From Chelativorans intermedius (lineage in GTDB: Bacteria > Pseudomonadota > Alphaproteobacteria > Rhizobiales > Rhizobiaceae): 64,000 nucleotides of DNA. Below the pieces are notes generated by a model. That model searched no databases, was not told the DNA's origin, and saw only the letters and a program-made list of their open reading frames with translations. The position numbers were made by a program, and so were the translations under genes. The stretch is taken from NCBI RefSeq assembly GCF_025398255.1, contig NZ_JAODNW010000001.1, forward strand, positions 310,001-374,000, written 5' to 3'. Positions 24,820 through 34,406 of this stretch are shown one piece after another. Position 1 is the stretch's first letter. The number at the start of each line of letters is the position of its first letter.

Positions 24820-27669
24820 ATGCTTGAAAAGACCTATGACGCGGCAAGCGTCGAAAAGAAGATCGCCGAACGCTGGGAAGAGGCGGGCGCCTTCGCCGCC
24901 GGGGCGGGTGCCGAGCCCGGCGCGGAAGCCTTCACCATCGTCATCCCGCCGCCCAATGTCACCGGCTCGCTGCATATGGGCCATGCGCTCAACAATACGC
25001 TGCAGGACATCATGGTGCGCTTCGAGCGCATGCGCGGCAAGAACGTGCTCTGGCAGCCGGGCATGGACCATGCCGGCATCGCCACGCAGATGGTGGTCGA
25101 ACGCCAGCTCATGGAGCGCCAGCAGCACCGCCGCGCGCTCGGACGCGAGAAGTTCGTCGAGACGGTGTGGCAGTGGAAGGCGCAGTCCGGTGGCGCCATC
25201 CTCAACCAGTTGAAGCGTCTGGGCGCTTCCTGCGACTGGTCGCGCGAGCGCTTCACCATGGATGAGGGCCTCTCGAAGGCCGTCATCGAGGTTTTCGTTT
25301 CGCTCTACCGGCAGGGCCTCATCTACAAGGACAAGCGGCTGGTCAACTGGGACCCCAAGCTGCTGACGGCAATCTCCGATCTCGAGGTCGAGCAGATCGA
25401 GGTCGATGGCCATCTCTGGCATTTCCGCTATCCGCTCGAACCGGGCGTTACCTACAGACATCCCTACAAGCTGGATGAGCAGGGCAACCGCGTGGCCTGG
25501 CGGCCATCCGACGGCGCGCCGGACGGCTATGAAACGCGGGATTATCTCGTCGTGGCGACGACACGGCCGGAAACCATGCTGGGCGACAGCGGCGTGGCCG
25601 TGCATCCCGACGATCCGCGCTACCGCGACCTGATCGGCAAGCATGCCATCCTGCCGTTGGTCGGCCGGCGCCTGCCCATCGTCGCTGATCCGTACCCGGA
25701 CCCCGAGGCGGGAACCGGCGCGGTGAAGATGACGCCGGCGCACGATTTCAACGATTTCGAGGTGGGTAAGCGGCACGGCCTTCGCCAGATCAACGTGCTC
25801 ACGGTCGAGGCAGCCATTGCCCTGAAGGAGAACGAGGCCTTCCTCGATGGGCTGGAAGAGACCGCCGTTCTTTCCGCCACCATTGCACGGCTCGACGGGA
25901 TGGACCGCTTCGAGGCGCGCCAGCGCATCGTGTCGATGATGGAGGAGGCCGGGCTGCTCGACAAGGTCGAGCAACACCGCCACACGGTGCCCCATGGCGA
26001 CCGCAGCGGCGTGCCTATCGAGCCGTTCCTGACCGACCAGTGGTATGTGGACGCCAAGACCCTCGCCGGGCCCGCCATCGAGGCGGTGCGCGAGGGGCGC
26101 ACGCGGTTCGTCCCGAAGAGCTGGGAAAAGACCTATTTCGAGTGGATGGAGAACATCCAGCCCTGGTGCATTTCCCGCCAGCTCTGGTGGGGGCACCAGA
26201 TCCCTGCCTGGTACGGGCCGGACGGCCACGTGTTCGTGGCGCGCACCGAGAAGGAGGCGCTGGACGACGCGGTCGAATATTACCTGGCGCTGGAGGGCCC
26301 GTGGAAGAGCTGGGTCGAGGAGCAGCTTGAAAACTTCCAGCCCGGCAACATCCTGACGCGCGACGAAGACGTTCTCGACACCTGGTTCTCCTCCGCGCTG
26401 TGGCCCTTCTCGACGCTCGGCTGGCCGGAGCAGACAAAGGAGCTGAAGACCTACTATCCCACCTCCGTGCTCGTCACCGGCTTCGACATCATCTTCTTCT
26501 GGGTTGCCCGGATGATGATGATGGGCCTGCACTTCACGGGCAAGGAGCCGTTCCACACGGTCTATGTTCACGCCCTGGTGCGCGACAAGAACGGCGCCAA
26601 GATGTCGAAGTCCAAGGGCAATGTCATCGACCCCCTGGAGCTGATCGACGCTTATGGAGCCGACGCGCTGCGCTTCACCCTCGCCATCATGGCTGCGCAG
26701 GGCCGCGACGTGAAGCTCGATCCGGCGCGAGTGGCGGGCTACCGCAACTTCGGCACCAAGCTGTGGAACGCCACCCGCTTTGCGCAGATGAACGGCGTAA
26801 AGGGCGATCCCGCCTTCCGGCCGGAGAATGCGCGGCTGTCCATCAATCGCTGGATCCTGACCGAGCTGACGCGCGCTGCCCGCGCGGTGACGGAGGGCAT
26901 CGAGGGCTATCGCTTCAACGAAGCCGCCGCCGCTGCCTACCGCTTTGTCTGGAGCCTGTTCTGCGACTGGTATCTGGAGCTTCTGAAGCCTGTCTTCGCG
27001 GGCCAGGACGAGGCGGCCAAGGCCGAGGCGCGCGCCTGCGCGGCCCATGTGCTCGACGAGACCTACAAGCTGCTGCATCCCATGATGCCCTTCATGACGG
27101 AGGAGCTGTGGGCGCTGACGGCGGGCGAGGCGGGCCGCGAGGACCTTCTGGCGCTGACGCGCTGGCCCGAACCGTCCTTCGAGGACGGGGACGCGGCCGC
27201 CGACATCAACTGGCTCATCGAGCTGGTCTCGGGCATCCGCTCCGTGCGCGCGGAGATGAACGTGCCGCCGGCGGCCACCGCGCCGCTGGTTGCCATCGGC
27301 GCCGGCGAGACGACGCGGGCGCGGCTTGCCCGCCACGAACCGGCCGTCCGCCGCCTGGCGCGCGTCGGAGAAGTGGGCTTTGCCGGCGAGGCGCCAAAGG
27401 GCTCGGCACAGATCGTGCTGGGCGAGGCCACCTTCTGCCTGCCGCTCGGCGACCTCATCGACCTGAAGGCGGAGACCGCGCGGCTGGAAAAGGAGATCGC
27501 GCGCGCCGCCGGCGAGATCGAGCGCGTGGAAAGGAAGCTGTCCAACGAGAAGTTCGTTGCCAACGCGCCGGAGGAGATCGTCGCCGCTGAGCGCGAGAAG
27601 CTGGCAGGCTTCGTGGAGGCGAAGGCGCGGCTGGAAGCTGCGCTCACCCGCGTGCGCGAAGCAGGCTGA
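24820..27669 (+). CDS. valS: Valyl-tRNA synthetase ValS
   Basis: ValS charges tRNA-Val and edits misactivated threonine. The 949-residue protein has the class I catalytic HMGH (52-55) in PNVTGSLHMGHALN, the CP1 editing domain with TTRPETMLGDSGVAVHP, the KMSKS loop near 594-598 in GAKMSKSKGNVIDP, and the anticodon-binding helical domain. The ValS-specific C-terminal coiled coil (LKAETARLEKEIARAAGEIE region, about 885-949) is also present. Starts further upstream in the open frame would overlap the promoter, and MLEKTYDAASVEKKI is the conserved N-terminus. It lies between popZ and a FadL-type porin. Confidence 0.97.
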   Translation: MLEKTYDAASVEKKIAERWEEAGAFAAGAGAEPGAEAFTIVIPPPNVTGSLHMGHALNNTLQDIMVRFERMRGKNVLWQPGMDHAGIATQMVVERQLMERQQHRRALGREKFVETVWQWKAQSGGAILNQLKRLGASCDWSRERFTMDEGLSKAVIEVFVSLYRQGLIYKDKRLVNWDPKLLTAISDLEVEQIEVDGHLWHFRYPLEPGVTYRHPYKLDEQGNRVAWRPSDGAPDGYETRDYLVVATTRPETMLGDSGVAVHPDDPRYRDLIGKHAILPLVGRRLPIVADPYPDPEAGTGAVKMTPAHDFNDFEVGKRHGLRQINVLTVEAAIALKENEAFLDGLEETAVLSATIARLDGMDRFEARQRIVSMMEEAGLLDKVEQHRHTVPHGDRSGVPIEPFLTDQWYVDAKTLAGPAIEAVREGRTRFVPKSWEKTYFEWMENIQPWCISRQLWWGHQIPAWYGPDGHVFVARTEKEALDDAVEYYLALEGPWKSWVEEQLENFQPGNILTRDEDVLDTWFSSALWPFSTLGWPEQTKELKTYYPTSVLVTGFDIIFFWVARMMMMGLHFTGKEPFHTVYVHALVRDKNGAKMSKSKGNVIDPLELIDAYGADALRFTLAIMAAQGRDVKLDPARVAGYRNFGTKLWNATRFAQMNGVKGDPAFRPENARLSINRWILTELTRAARAVTEGIEGYRFNEAAAAAYRFVWSLFCDWYLELLKPVFAGQDEAAKAEARACAAHVLDETYKLLHPMMPFMTEELWALTAGEAGREDLLALTRWPEPSFEDGDAAADINWLIELVSGIRSVRAEMNVPPAATAPLVAIGAGETTRARLARHEPAVRRLARVGEVGFAGEAPKGSAQIVLGEATFCLPLGDLIDLKAETARLEKEIARAAGEIERVERKLSNEKFVANAPEEIVAAEREKLAGFVEAKARLEAALTRVREAG

Positions 27670-28039
27670 GCACCGGAGCGCAAAGCCCGGCGATTCGTGC
27701 GCCGCGCAGCCGCGGCGCACGCCCCTGGCGGCTCATGGACTGGCCTTTTCGGCCCTTCCGTGCAGCGTGTCACCGTCTTTTTGCGGAAGTGTCACATTTC
27801 TGCAACGGGTGTCTTCTGCGAAGGCGTACAGGCCAAAAAATGGCGGATTTGCGGCAAAAATGGCGCCAATCATGGCGCGTGCAGGGCGCGTCGCGGTGGT
27901 TGAGGCGCAAAATTCAAGGGGCTTACGTACAAGTAAGATAAACGCCGATGGGTGCGGAAGGCGCGAAGCCGATTGTGCCCGTCATTCGCCCTGCTATCTT
28001 GCCCTCATGCGTGTGCATAAAGGTAGGGAGGGATCTCGT
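27670..28039. other. 370-bp intergenic region between valS and the FadL-family gene
   Basis: No credible gene is visible. It holds two direct GTGTCAC repeats at 27767-27773 and 27789-27795, 22 bp apart (about two helical turns), and a partial GTGTC at about 27809. An inverted repeat CTTAC-N6-GTAAG lies at 27922-27937, about 100 nt before the next start codon. A TTGAGG/TTACGT pair with 17-nt spacing (27900-27928) would put that inverted repeat over a -10 element. No clear valS terminator is seen. Confidence 0.5.
27922..27937. promoter_or_regulatory. Candidate operator upstream of the FadL-family porin
   Basis: CTTAC-GTACAA-GTAAG is a 16-bp inverted repeat. Its size and AT-rich arms suit a TetR-like dimer, as expected for a fatty-acid-related gene. 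No regulator gene is nearby, so the assignment rests on symmetry and position. Confidence 0.35.
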
Positions 28040-29194
28040 ATGCGCCTCAGCTTTCTTGGATGTTCGGCCCTGAGTGTTCTGATGATGGTGGCCGGCGCCC
28101 AGGCTGGCGGTTTTTCGCGCGGCACGGCGGACACCGACATTCTCTTCGAGGAGGGGAACTTCAATTTCCGTGCCGGTGCGACGATCGTCGTACCCAGCCA
28201 GAAGCTTACGGCCGCACCCGTGGGAAGCCCCAATCCCGGAGCGCTCGTCGGCACCAACTATCTGGATTCCTATGTCATCCCCTCCGTCGCGGTGAAGTTC
28301 AGGATCACCGACAGCTTCTCCTGCGCCGGCACGTTTACCCAGCCTCACGGCGCGTCGACGAGCTATGCAGCGCCCTTTGGCGTGAGCGGCAAGCTCTCGG
28401 AGGACCTGGCGCTCAGCGAGTTCGGTGCCACCTGCGCGCTCTTCTTCGATGCAGGGCCGGGCCGCTTTGCCGTGCTCGGCGGTGGTTTCGTCGAGACTCT
28501 CGACTATGATCTCGACGCCACGCCGCCGGGCCTTGGCGGGGCGCCGTTGAACATCGGCCTCAGCGGCACCGACTATGGCTGGCGCGCCGGGGTCGCCTAC
28601 GAGGTGCCGGACATTGCCTTCCGCGCGCAGCTTCTGTACCGCTCCGGCACCAGCTATGGCGCCACGGGAACGGCCACCTCGCCAATCTTCCCGGTGCTCG
28701 GCGCGCCCGGCACCACCATGCCGGCCACGGGGACGGGCGAACTGCCGCAGAGTGTGGAACTCAAGGTGCAGTCGGGCATCGCACCGGGTTGGCTGGCCTT
28801 CGGCTCGATCAAGTGGATGGACTGGTCCGTCAACGAGACGCTCAACGTCAATGTTCCCGGCACCCCGGTGGCGGCGCCGAACGACTATTTCTGGCGTGAC
28901 GGCTGGACCGTGACCGCCGGCATCGGCCATGCGTTCAACGAGCGCGTTTCCGGCCTTGTGAGCGTGCAGTGGGACCGCGGCGTGGCGACCGGCTATGATC
29001 TGAGAACCGACAAGTGGCTCCTGGCGGGGGCCGCCAGGATAAAGGACGACATCGGCGGCGAGCTGCGCATCGGGGCCGGTGCCGTCTATCTCACCTCCGC
29101 CGAAATCGACAAGCCTGGCGCGCGCTTCTTCGGTGCCGCTGCCGATTCGGGCTGGGCCGGAATCTTCTCCGCCTCCTACAGCGTCAATTGGTGA
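28040..29194 (+). CDS. OmpP1/FadL family outer membrane transport protein
   Basis: Members of this family are beta-barrel porins for hydrophobic substrates such as long-chain fatty acids or aromatics. The 384-residue precursor has a signal peptide (MRLSFLGCSALSVLMMVAGA, cleavage after AQA) followed by GGFSRGTADTDILFEEGNF, an N-terminal hatch-like segment. Many alternating aromatic/Gly beta-strands follow, and the protein ends in a C-terminal aromatic residue (SYSVNW) as required for BAM insertion. GGGAGGG about 8 nt before the ATG fixes the start. A strong terminator follows. The substrate cannot be told from sequence; it lies alone, without beta-oxidation genes. Confidence 0.85.
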   Translation: MRLSFLGCSALSVLMMVAGAQAGGFSRGTADTDILFEEGNFNFRAGATIVVPSQKLTAAPVGSPNPGALVGTNYLDSYVIPSVAVKFRITDSFSCAGTFTQPHGASTSYAAPFGVSGKLSEDLALSEFGATCALFFDAGPGRFAVLGGGFVETLDYDLDATPPGLGGAPLNIGLSGTDYGWRAGVAYEVPDIAFRAQLLYRSGTSYGATGTATSPIFPVLGAPGTTMPATGTGELPQSVELKVQSGIAPGWLAFGSIKWMDWSVNETLNVNVPGTPVAAPNDYFWRDGWTVTAGIGHAFNERVSGLVSVQWDRGVATGYDLRTDKWLLAGAARIKDDIGGELRIGAGAVYLTSAEIDKPGARFFGAAADSGWAGIFSASYSVNW

Positions 29195-29225
29195 TACCGC
29201 GGCGGATCGGGTCGATCCGTATCCT

Positions 29226-29255
29226 GGCCCGGCCCTCGTGCCGGGCCTTTCTTTT
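29226..29255 (+). terminator. Intrinsic terminator of the FadL-family gene
   Basis: GGCCCGGC-CCTCGT-GCCGGGCC is a perfect 8-bp stem (29226-29247) followed by TTTCTTTT. It begins 31 nt after the stop codon. Confidence 0.9.
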
Positions 29256-29408
29256 GCCGGCGGTGCCGCCCGGGGGTTGAATCTTGCCGGCAACTGGCGC
29301 AGATATGGGGTGTCACCCGGGCCGGGCCCCTCTGGCAGGCGAGGCGTCGCCTGTGATGTCGGACCGATCGACAACGCGCAGACGCGGCGCAACCCTTTCA
29401 CCCTAGAC

Positions 29409-30377
29409 ATGACCCTGCACGACTGGCTCTGGCCCGGCTTCCTGGCGTTTGTCGCCACCATTCTGTTCGTCGATCTTTTCGTCCTCCACCGCCGCGACAG
29501 CGTCATCTCGATGACGGGAGCCTGCCGGACAGTGGCCGCCTATGTCACGCTGGCGATGCTGTTTGCCGCTGGCGTCTTCTTCTTCGCCGGCGCCGGGCGG
29601 GGGGCGGAGTTCCTCACCGGCTATCTAATCGAACAGGCGCTCTCTCTCGACAACATCTTCGTCATCGCGCTCATCTTCGCCTATTTCAAGGTGCCGGCGG
29701 AAGCCCAGTATCGGGTGCTCTTCTACGGCATCGTCGGCGCCATCGTCATGCGCCTGTCGCTCATCGTGCCGGGCGTGAAGCTGGTGGACCAGTTCCACGT
29801 GGTGGCCATGGCACTGGGCGGTCTTCTCATCTTCTCCGGTTTCAAGATGCTCACCTCGGGCGACGAGATGGTCGATCCGGGCGACAGCCGCATCGTCAGG
29901 CTTCTCATGCGCTCCGGCCGCGTCACGCCGGACTACGAAGGCTCGAAATTCTTCATCCGTCGCGACGGCCTTCTCTACATGACGCCGCTTTTCGTCGTGC
30001 TGGTGACGGTGGAGATCACCGACCTGATCTTCGCCATCGATTCCATTCCCGCCGTGCTTGCGGTGTCGAACGACGCCTTCATTGTCTTCTCCTCCAACGT
30101 CTTCGCCATTCTCGGCCTGCGCGCGCTGTTCTTCGTTCTCTCTGGCATGATGCGCGCCTTCCGCTATCTGAAGACCGGGCTTTCGCTGGTGCTCGTCTTC
30201 ATCGGACTCAAGATGCTGTTCGCCGAATATGTGGAAATCCCCTCCATGCTGGCGCTGTCCATCACCGCGCTCATTATCGGCGGTTCGGTGGTCGCCTCCC
30301 TGCTGCACCGGGAGGCGGCGCCGGAGGGAGAGGCGGCGCCGCAACGCGCCCCCGAGCACTCCGAAAGCGAGCGCTGA
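29409..30377 (+). CDS. TerC family integral membrane protein
   Basis: TerC proteins are multi-spanning membrane proteins linked to tellurite resistance and, in several bacteria, manganese export or metalation of secreted proteins. The 322-residue protein has about eight or nine hydrophobic segments, including the hallmark EQALSLDNIFVIALIF with its buried acidic residue and TVEITDLIFAIDSIPAVLAVS with a second acidic pair. ATG 29409 gives the usual short N-terminus MTLHDWLWPGF. The tail is hydrophilic and Glu/Pro rich. The 214-nt upstream region has no recognisable yybP-ykoY manganese riboswitch, which accompanies some TerC genes. Confidence 0.9.
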   Translation: MTLHDWLWPGFLAFVATILFVDLFVLHRRDSVISMTGACRTVAAYVTLAMLFAAGVFFFAGAGRGAEFLTGYLIEQALSLDNIFVIALIFAYFKVPAEAQYRVLFYGIVGAIVMRLSLIVPGVKLVDQFHVVAMALGGLLIFSGFKMLTSGDEMVDPGDSRIVRLLMRSGRVTPDYEGSKFFIRRDGLLYMTPLFVVLVTVEITDLIFAIDSIPAVLAVSNDAFIVFSSNVFAILGLRALFFVLSGMMRAFRYLKTGLSLVLVFIGLKMLFAEYVEIPSMLALSITALIIGGSVVASLLHREAAPEGEAAPQRAPEHSESER

Positions 30378-30399
30378 CCGCGCCGTTTCGCAGCGAAAA

Positions 30400-30417
30400 T
30401 GTTGCCGTATGGCAACA
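30400..30417. repeat. TGTTGCC-N4-GGCAACA inverted repeat between terC and ilvD
   Basis: An 18-bp element with perfect 7-bp arms lies 23 nt after the TerC-family stop and about 150 nt before ilvD. It could act as a weak terminator (only a short T-rich tail follows) or as an operator. It shares GTTGC-N6-GCAAC with 22205-22220. Confidence 0.4.
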
Positions 30418-30567
30418 GTTTCTCAAGATGCTATGCGCTAGAACAGTGCCGGGGGCGAAACGCCAATTTCCCGCCATAAACCGGGCGCACCGAGAAAGGG
30501 TCTCGGACCGCGCCGGATGTTAACGCGTGTCAGAAAAAGCCGCCAAGCCGCGGCAAGGATTTGATTT

Positions 30568-32292
30568 ATGGACACCCGAGCGATTTCAAAGGACAAGCTT
30601 CCCAGCCGCCACGTGACGGTGGGGCCGGCGCGCGCGCCGCACCGCTCCTATCTCTATGCCATGGGCCTTTCGGCCGAGGAGATCGCCCAGCCACTGGTGG
30701 GGGTCGCCACCTGCTGGAACGAGGCCGCTCCCTGCAACATTTCGTTGATGCGCCAGGCGCAGGTGGTCAAGAAGGGCGTTGCCTCGGCAGGCGGCACACC
30801 GCGCGAGTTCACCACCATCACGGTGACGGACGGCATCGCCATGGGCCACCAGGGCATGAAGGCGTCGCTTGTCAGCCGCGAGGTGATCGCCGATTCCGTC
30901 GAGCTTACCATGCGCGGCCACTGCTACGACGCGCTGGTGGGGCTTGCCGGGTGCGACAAGTCGCTGCCCGGTATGATGATGGCCATGGTGCGCCTCAACG
31001 TGCCGTCGGTGTTCATCTATGGCGGCTCCATCCTGCCGGGCACCTGGCGCGGCCGCCAGATCACGGTGCAGGATGTCTTCGAGGCGGTGGGCCAGCATTC
31101 CGTCGGCTCGATCTCCGACGAGGAGCTGACGGAGATCGAGCAGGCGGCCTGCCCGTCGGCCGGCTCCTGCGGGGCGCAGTTCACCGCCAACACCATGGCC
31201 ACCGTCGCCGAGGCCATCGGCCTGGCGCTGCCCTATTCCTGCGGCGCGCCGGCCCCCTATGAGATGCGCGACCGCTTCAATTACGCCTCCGGCGAGAAGG
31301 TGATGGAGCTGATCGCCCGCCAGATCCGCCCGCGCGACATTGTCACGCGCAAATCGCTGGAGAATGCGGCCGCCGTGGTCGCCGCCTCCGGCGGCTCCAC
31401 CAATGCAGCGCTGCACCTGCCGGCCATCGCCCACGAGGCGGGCATCAGGTTCGACCTCTTCGACGTCGCCGAAATCTTCAGGAAGACCCCCTATATCGCG
31501 GACCTCAAGCCCGGCGGCAAATATGTCGCCAAGGACATGTTCGAGGCCGGCGGCATCCCGCTGCTCATGAAGACGCTTCTGGAGCACGGCTATCTGCATG
31601 GCGACTGCATGACGGTGACCGGCCGCACGGTGGCCGAGAACATGGAGCGTGTCGCCTGGAACGGCGAGCAGGACGTGGTGTATCCGGCCGACAGGCCGCT
31701 GAGCCCCACCGGCGGCGTGGTCGGGCTGAGGGGCAATCTCGCCCCCGACGGCGCCATCGTGAAGGTGGCGGGCATGAAGAACCTGAAGTTCTCCGGCCCT
31801 GCGCGCTGCTTCGACTCGGAAGAGGAGTGCTTCGCTGCCGTCAAGGATCGCCGCTACAAGGAGGGCGAGGTGCTGGTCATCCGCTACGAGGGGCCGAAGG
31901 GCGGCCCCGGCATGCGCGAGATGCTGGCCACCACCGCCGCCCTCTATGGCCAGGGCATGGGCGACAAGGTGGCGCTGATCACCGACGGGCGTTTTTCGGG
32001 CGCTACGCGGGGCTTCTGCATCGGCCATGTCGGGCCGGAGGCAGCGGTCGGCGGTCCCATCGGCCTTCTGCGCGACGGCGACATCATCTCCATCGACGCC
32101 GTGGCCGGCACCATCGATGTGGCGCTGAGCGAGGAAGAGCTGGCCGAGCGCCGCAAGAGCTGGACGCCGCGCGAGACCGACTACCAGTCCGGTGCCATCT
32201 GGAAATATGCACAGACGGTCGGTTCGGCCCGCTATGGCGCCGTGACCCATCCCGGTGGCGAGAAAGAAACCCACTGCTATGCGGATATATGA
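30568..32292 (+). CDS. ilvD: Dihydroxy-acid dehydratase IlvD
   Basis: IlvD dehydrates 2,3-dihydroxy-isovalerate and -methylvalerate to the 2-keto acids of valine, leucine and isoleucine synthesis, using an Fe-S cluster and Mg. The 574-residue protein contains the cluster cysteines in [12 protein letters not shown] and [28 protein letters not shown] near the N-terminus, and [19 protein letters not shown] near the C-terminus with the catalytic serine region. Rhizobial genomes often carry more than one IlvD/Edd-family protein, so a sugar-acid dehydratase is a minor alternative, but the sequence reads as IlvD. The last 14 to 38 bases overlap the exoR start region. Confidence 0.92.
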   Translation: MDTRAISKDKLPSRHVTVGPARAPHRSYLYAMGLSAEEIAQPLVGVATCWNEAAPCNISLMRQAQVVKKGVASAGGTPREFTTITVTDGIAMGHQGMKASLVSREVIADSVELTMRGHCYDALVGLAGCDKSLPGMMMAMVRLNVPSVFIYGGSILPGTWRGRQITVQDVFEAVGQHSVGSISDEELTEIEQAACPSAGSCGAQFTANTMATVAEAIGLALPYSCGAPAPYEMRDRFNYASGEKVMELIARQIRPRDIVTRKSLENAAAVVAASGGSTNAALHLPAIAHEAGIRFDLFDVAEIFRKTPYIADLKPGGKYVAKDMFEAGGIPLLMKTLLEHGYLHGDCMTVTGRTVAENMERVAWNGEQDVVYPADRPLSPTGGVVGLRGNLAPDGAIVKVAGMKNLKFSGPARCFDSEEECFAAVKDRRYKEGEVLVIRYEGPKGGPGMREMLATTAALYGQGMGDKVALITDGRFSGATRGFCIGHVGPEAAVGGPIGLLRDGDIISIDAVAGTIDVALSEEELAERRKSWTPRETDYQSGAIWKYAQTVGSARYGAVTHPGGEKETHCYADI

Positions 32293-33085
32293 GAAAAACG
32301 CCATAGCCGGCGGCGCGCTTGCCGCCGCGCTCCTGCTGTCGGGCGGGCTTGGCCCGGCCGCCGCCCTCGACGAGAAGGCGGTGGTGCAGCAGCCGGCCGA
32401 GCGCAGCCCCTGGGCCGTCTTCCGCTTCGCCTTCTCCGCCTACAAGAGCGGCAAGAAGGAGGAGGCGGTGAAGGCCTATCGCTACGCCGCCGAGAACGGC
32501 CAGGTGGGCGCGCGCTGGAAGCTTGCGCGCATGTATGCCGAAGGCGACGGCGTGGCGCGCAACGACTACGAGGCGTTCAAGTTCTTCACCGCCGTCGCCC
32601 AGCAGGAGGTGCGGCCGGGCAGCCGCGACGAGAGCTATATCTCGGACGCGCTGGTGGCCATCGGCCGCTATCTGAAGACCGGCATTCCGGGCTCTCCCGT
32701 CAAGGCCGATCCAGTCGCTGCGCAGGAGTATTTCATGCGCGCGGCCGCTACCTACCGCAATGCTGCGGCGCAATATGAGCTTGGTCGCATGTTCCTGACC
32801 GGGGAGGGGGGCACGCGCAATGTCCGCCACGCGGCGCGCTGGTTGCAGCTTGCCGCCGAGAAGGGCCATGCCGCCGCCCAGGCCACGCTTGGCAACCTTC
32901 TCTTCCAGAGCGGCAAACCCGTGCGCGGCCTGGCTTTGATGACCGCCGCGCTGGAGCGGGCCTCGCCGGCCGACACGCCCTGGATCCGTGCCATGCATGA
33001 AGAGGCGTTCGCCATCGCCGCCGAGGCCGACCGCCGCACGGCCATCGCGCTGGCGGAGGATTATCTCGCCAACGGGCTGAAATAG
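32279..33085 (+). CDS. exoR: ExoR-like periplasmic Sel1-repeat regulator
   Basis: ExoR is the periplasmic Sel1-repeat protein that inhibits the ExoS-ChvI two-component system controlling exopolysaccharide, motility and acid response in rhizobia. From ATG 32279 the protein is 268 residues, the length I recall for Sinorhizobium ExoR. It has a signal peptide (cleavage near residue 30) and [20 protein letters not shown]. Sel1/TPR-like repeats follow with [37 protein letters not shown] and a conserved [12 protein letters not shown]. An alternative ATG at 32255 would add eight residues. It starts inside ilvD, so some co-expression with that gene is likely. ExoS-ChvI is not in the window. Confidence 0.85.
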   Translation: MRIYEKNAIAGGALAAALLLSGGLGPAAALDEKAVVQQPAERSPWAVFRFAFSAYKSGKKEEAVKAYRYAAENGQVGARWKLARMYAEGDGVARNDYEAFKFFTAVAQQEVRPGSRDESYISDALVAIGRYLKTGIPGSPVKADPVAAQEYFMRAAATYRNAAAQYELGRMFLTGEGGTRNVRHAARWLQLAAEKGHAAAQATLGNLLFQSGKPVRGLALMTAALERASPADTPWIRAMHEEAFAIAAEADRRTAIALAEDYLANGLK

Positions 33086-33091
33086 CGCTCC

Positions 33092-33113
33092 GCCGCCTGC
33101 CCGCCGCGCGGGC

Positions 33114-33122
<9 letters not shown>
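33092..33122. terminator. Hairpin between convergent exoR and xthA
   Basis: GCCGCCTG (33092-33099) pairs with CAGGCGGC (33115-33122), with an inner CCCGC/GCGGG stem. It overlaps the last codons of xthA. There is no T-tract, so it may be a weak, possibly bidirectional, attenuating structure rather than a classical terminator. Confidence 0.45.
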
Positions 33123-33907
<785 letters not shown>

Positions 33908-33985
33908 CGCGCACAGTAGAGGAATCGCGTCCTCCGTCAAATCCAATTGCGGGGAGAGAAGATCTCTGCTGACGGGCGCCCCGCG

Positions 33986-34336
33986 TCAGATCGAGAAGCT
34001 CGTGCCGCAGCCGCAGGAGGCGACGGCGTTGGGGTTGCGGATCTGGAAGGACTGGCCGATGAGATCGTCAACGAAGTCGATCACCGAGCCGCCCATGTAG
34101 ACCAGCGACAGCTCGTCGATCAGCACCCGCGCGCCGTCCTTCTCGATCACCATGTCGTCGTCGTTGCGGCTGTCCACAAGGTCGAACTTGTAGGAAAAGC
34201 CGGAGCAGCCGCCCCCTTCCACGGAGACGCGCAGCGCGATCTTTCCGGGATCCTCGCCGAGGATGCTGGCTATCCGCCTGGCCGCCGCGTCGGTCAGCTC
34301 GACGCCCTTCATGTCGGTCTTCGCGTCAATGCCCAT
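33986..34336 (-). CDS. erpA: Iron-sulfur cluster insertion protein ErpA (A-type carrier)
   Basis: A-type carriers deliver [4Fe-4S] or [2Fe-2S] clusters to apoproteins. The 116-residue protein has the HesB/IscA fold with the three ligand cysteines in [12 protein letters not shown] and SCGCGTSF at the C-terminus, and an acidic N-terminal extension before [18 protein letters not shown] 34336 has AAGGTG about 6 nt upstream; longer in-frame starts run into the divergent dgt promoter region. In many alphaproteobacteria this gene is divergent from dgt, exactly as here (70-nt gap between starts). Confidence 0.92.
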   Translation of the reverse strand: MGIDAKTDMKGVELTDAAARRIASILGEDPGKIALRVSVEGGGCSGFSYKFDLVDSRNDDDMVIEKDGARVLIDELSLVYMGGSVIDFVDDLIGQSFQIRNPNAVASCGCGTSFSI

Positions 34337-34406
34337 GGAGGTCACCTTGCTTTCGCATATGCAGAATAGGTATGAACGGCGAGGCGGCGAGTCAACAAGG
34401 GCGCAC

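Noticed and set aside
24772-27720. 982-codon minus-strand frame opposite valS
   Set aside because: A codon-bias shadow of valS; no recognisable motifs.
29195-29408. Possible yybP-ykoY manganese riboswitch before the TerC-family gene
   Set aside because: The region holds the FadL-gene terminator and GC-rich DNA, but I could not find the conserved paired core of that riboswitch.
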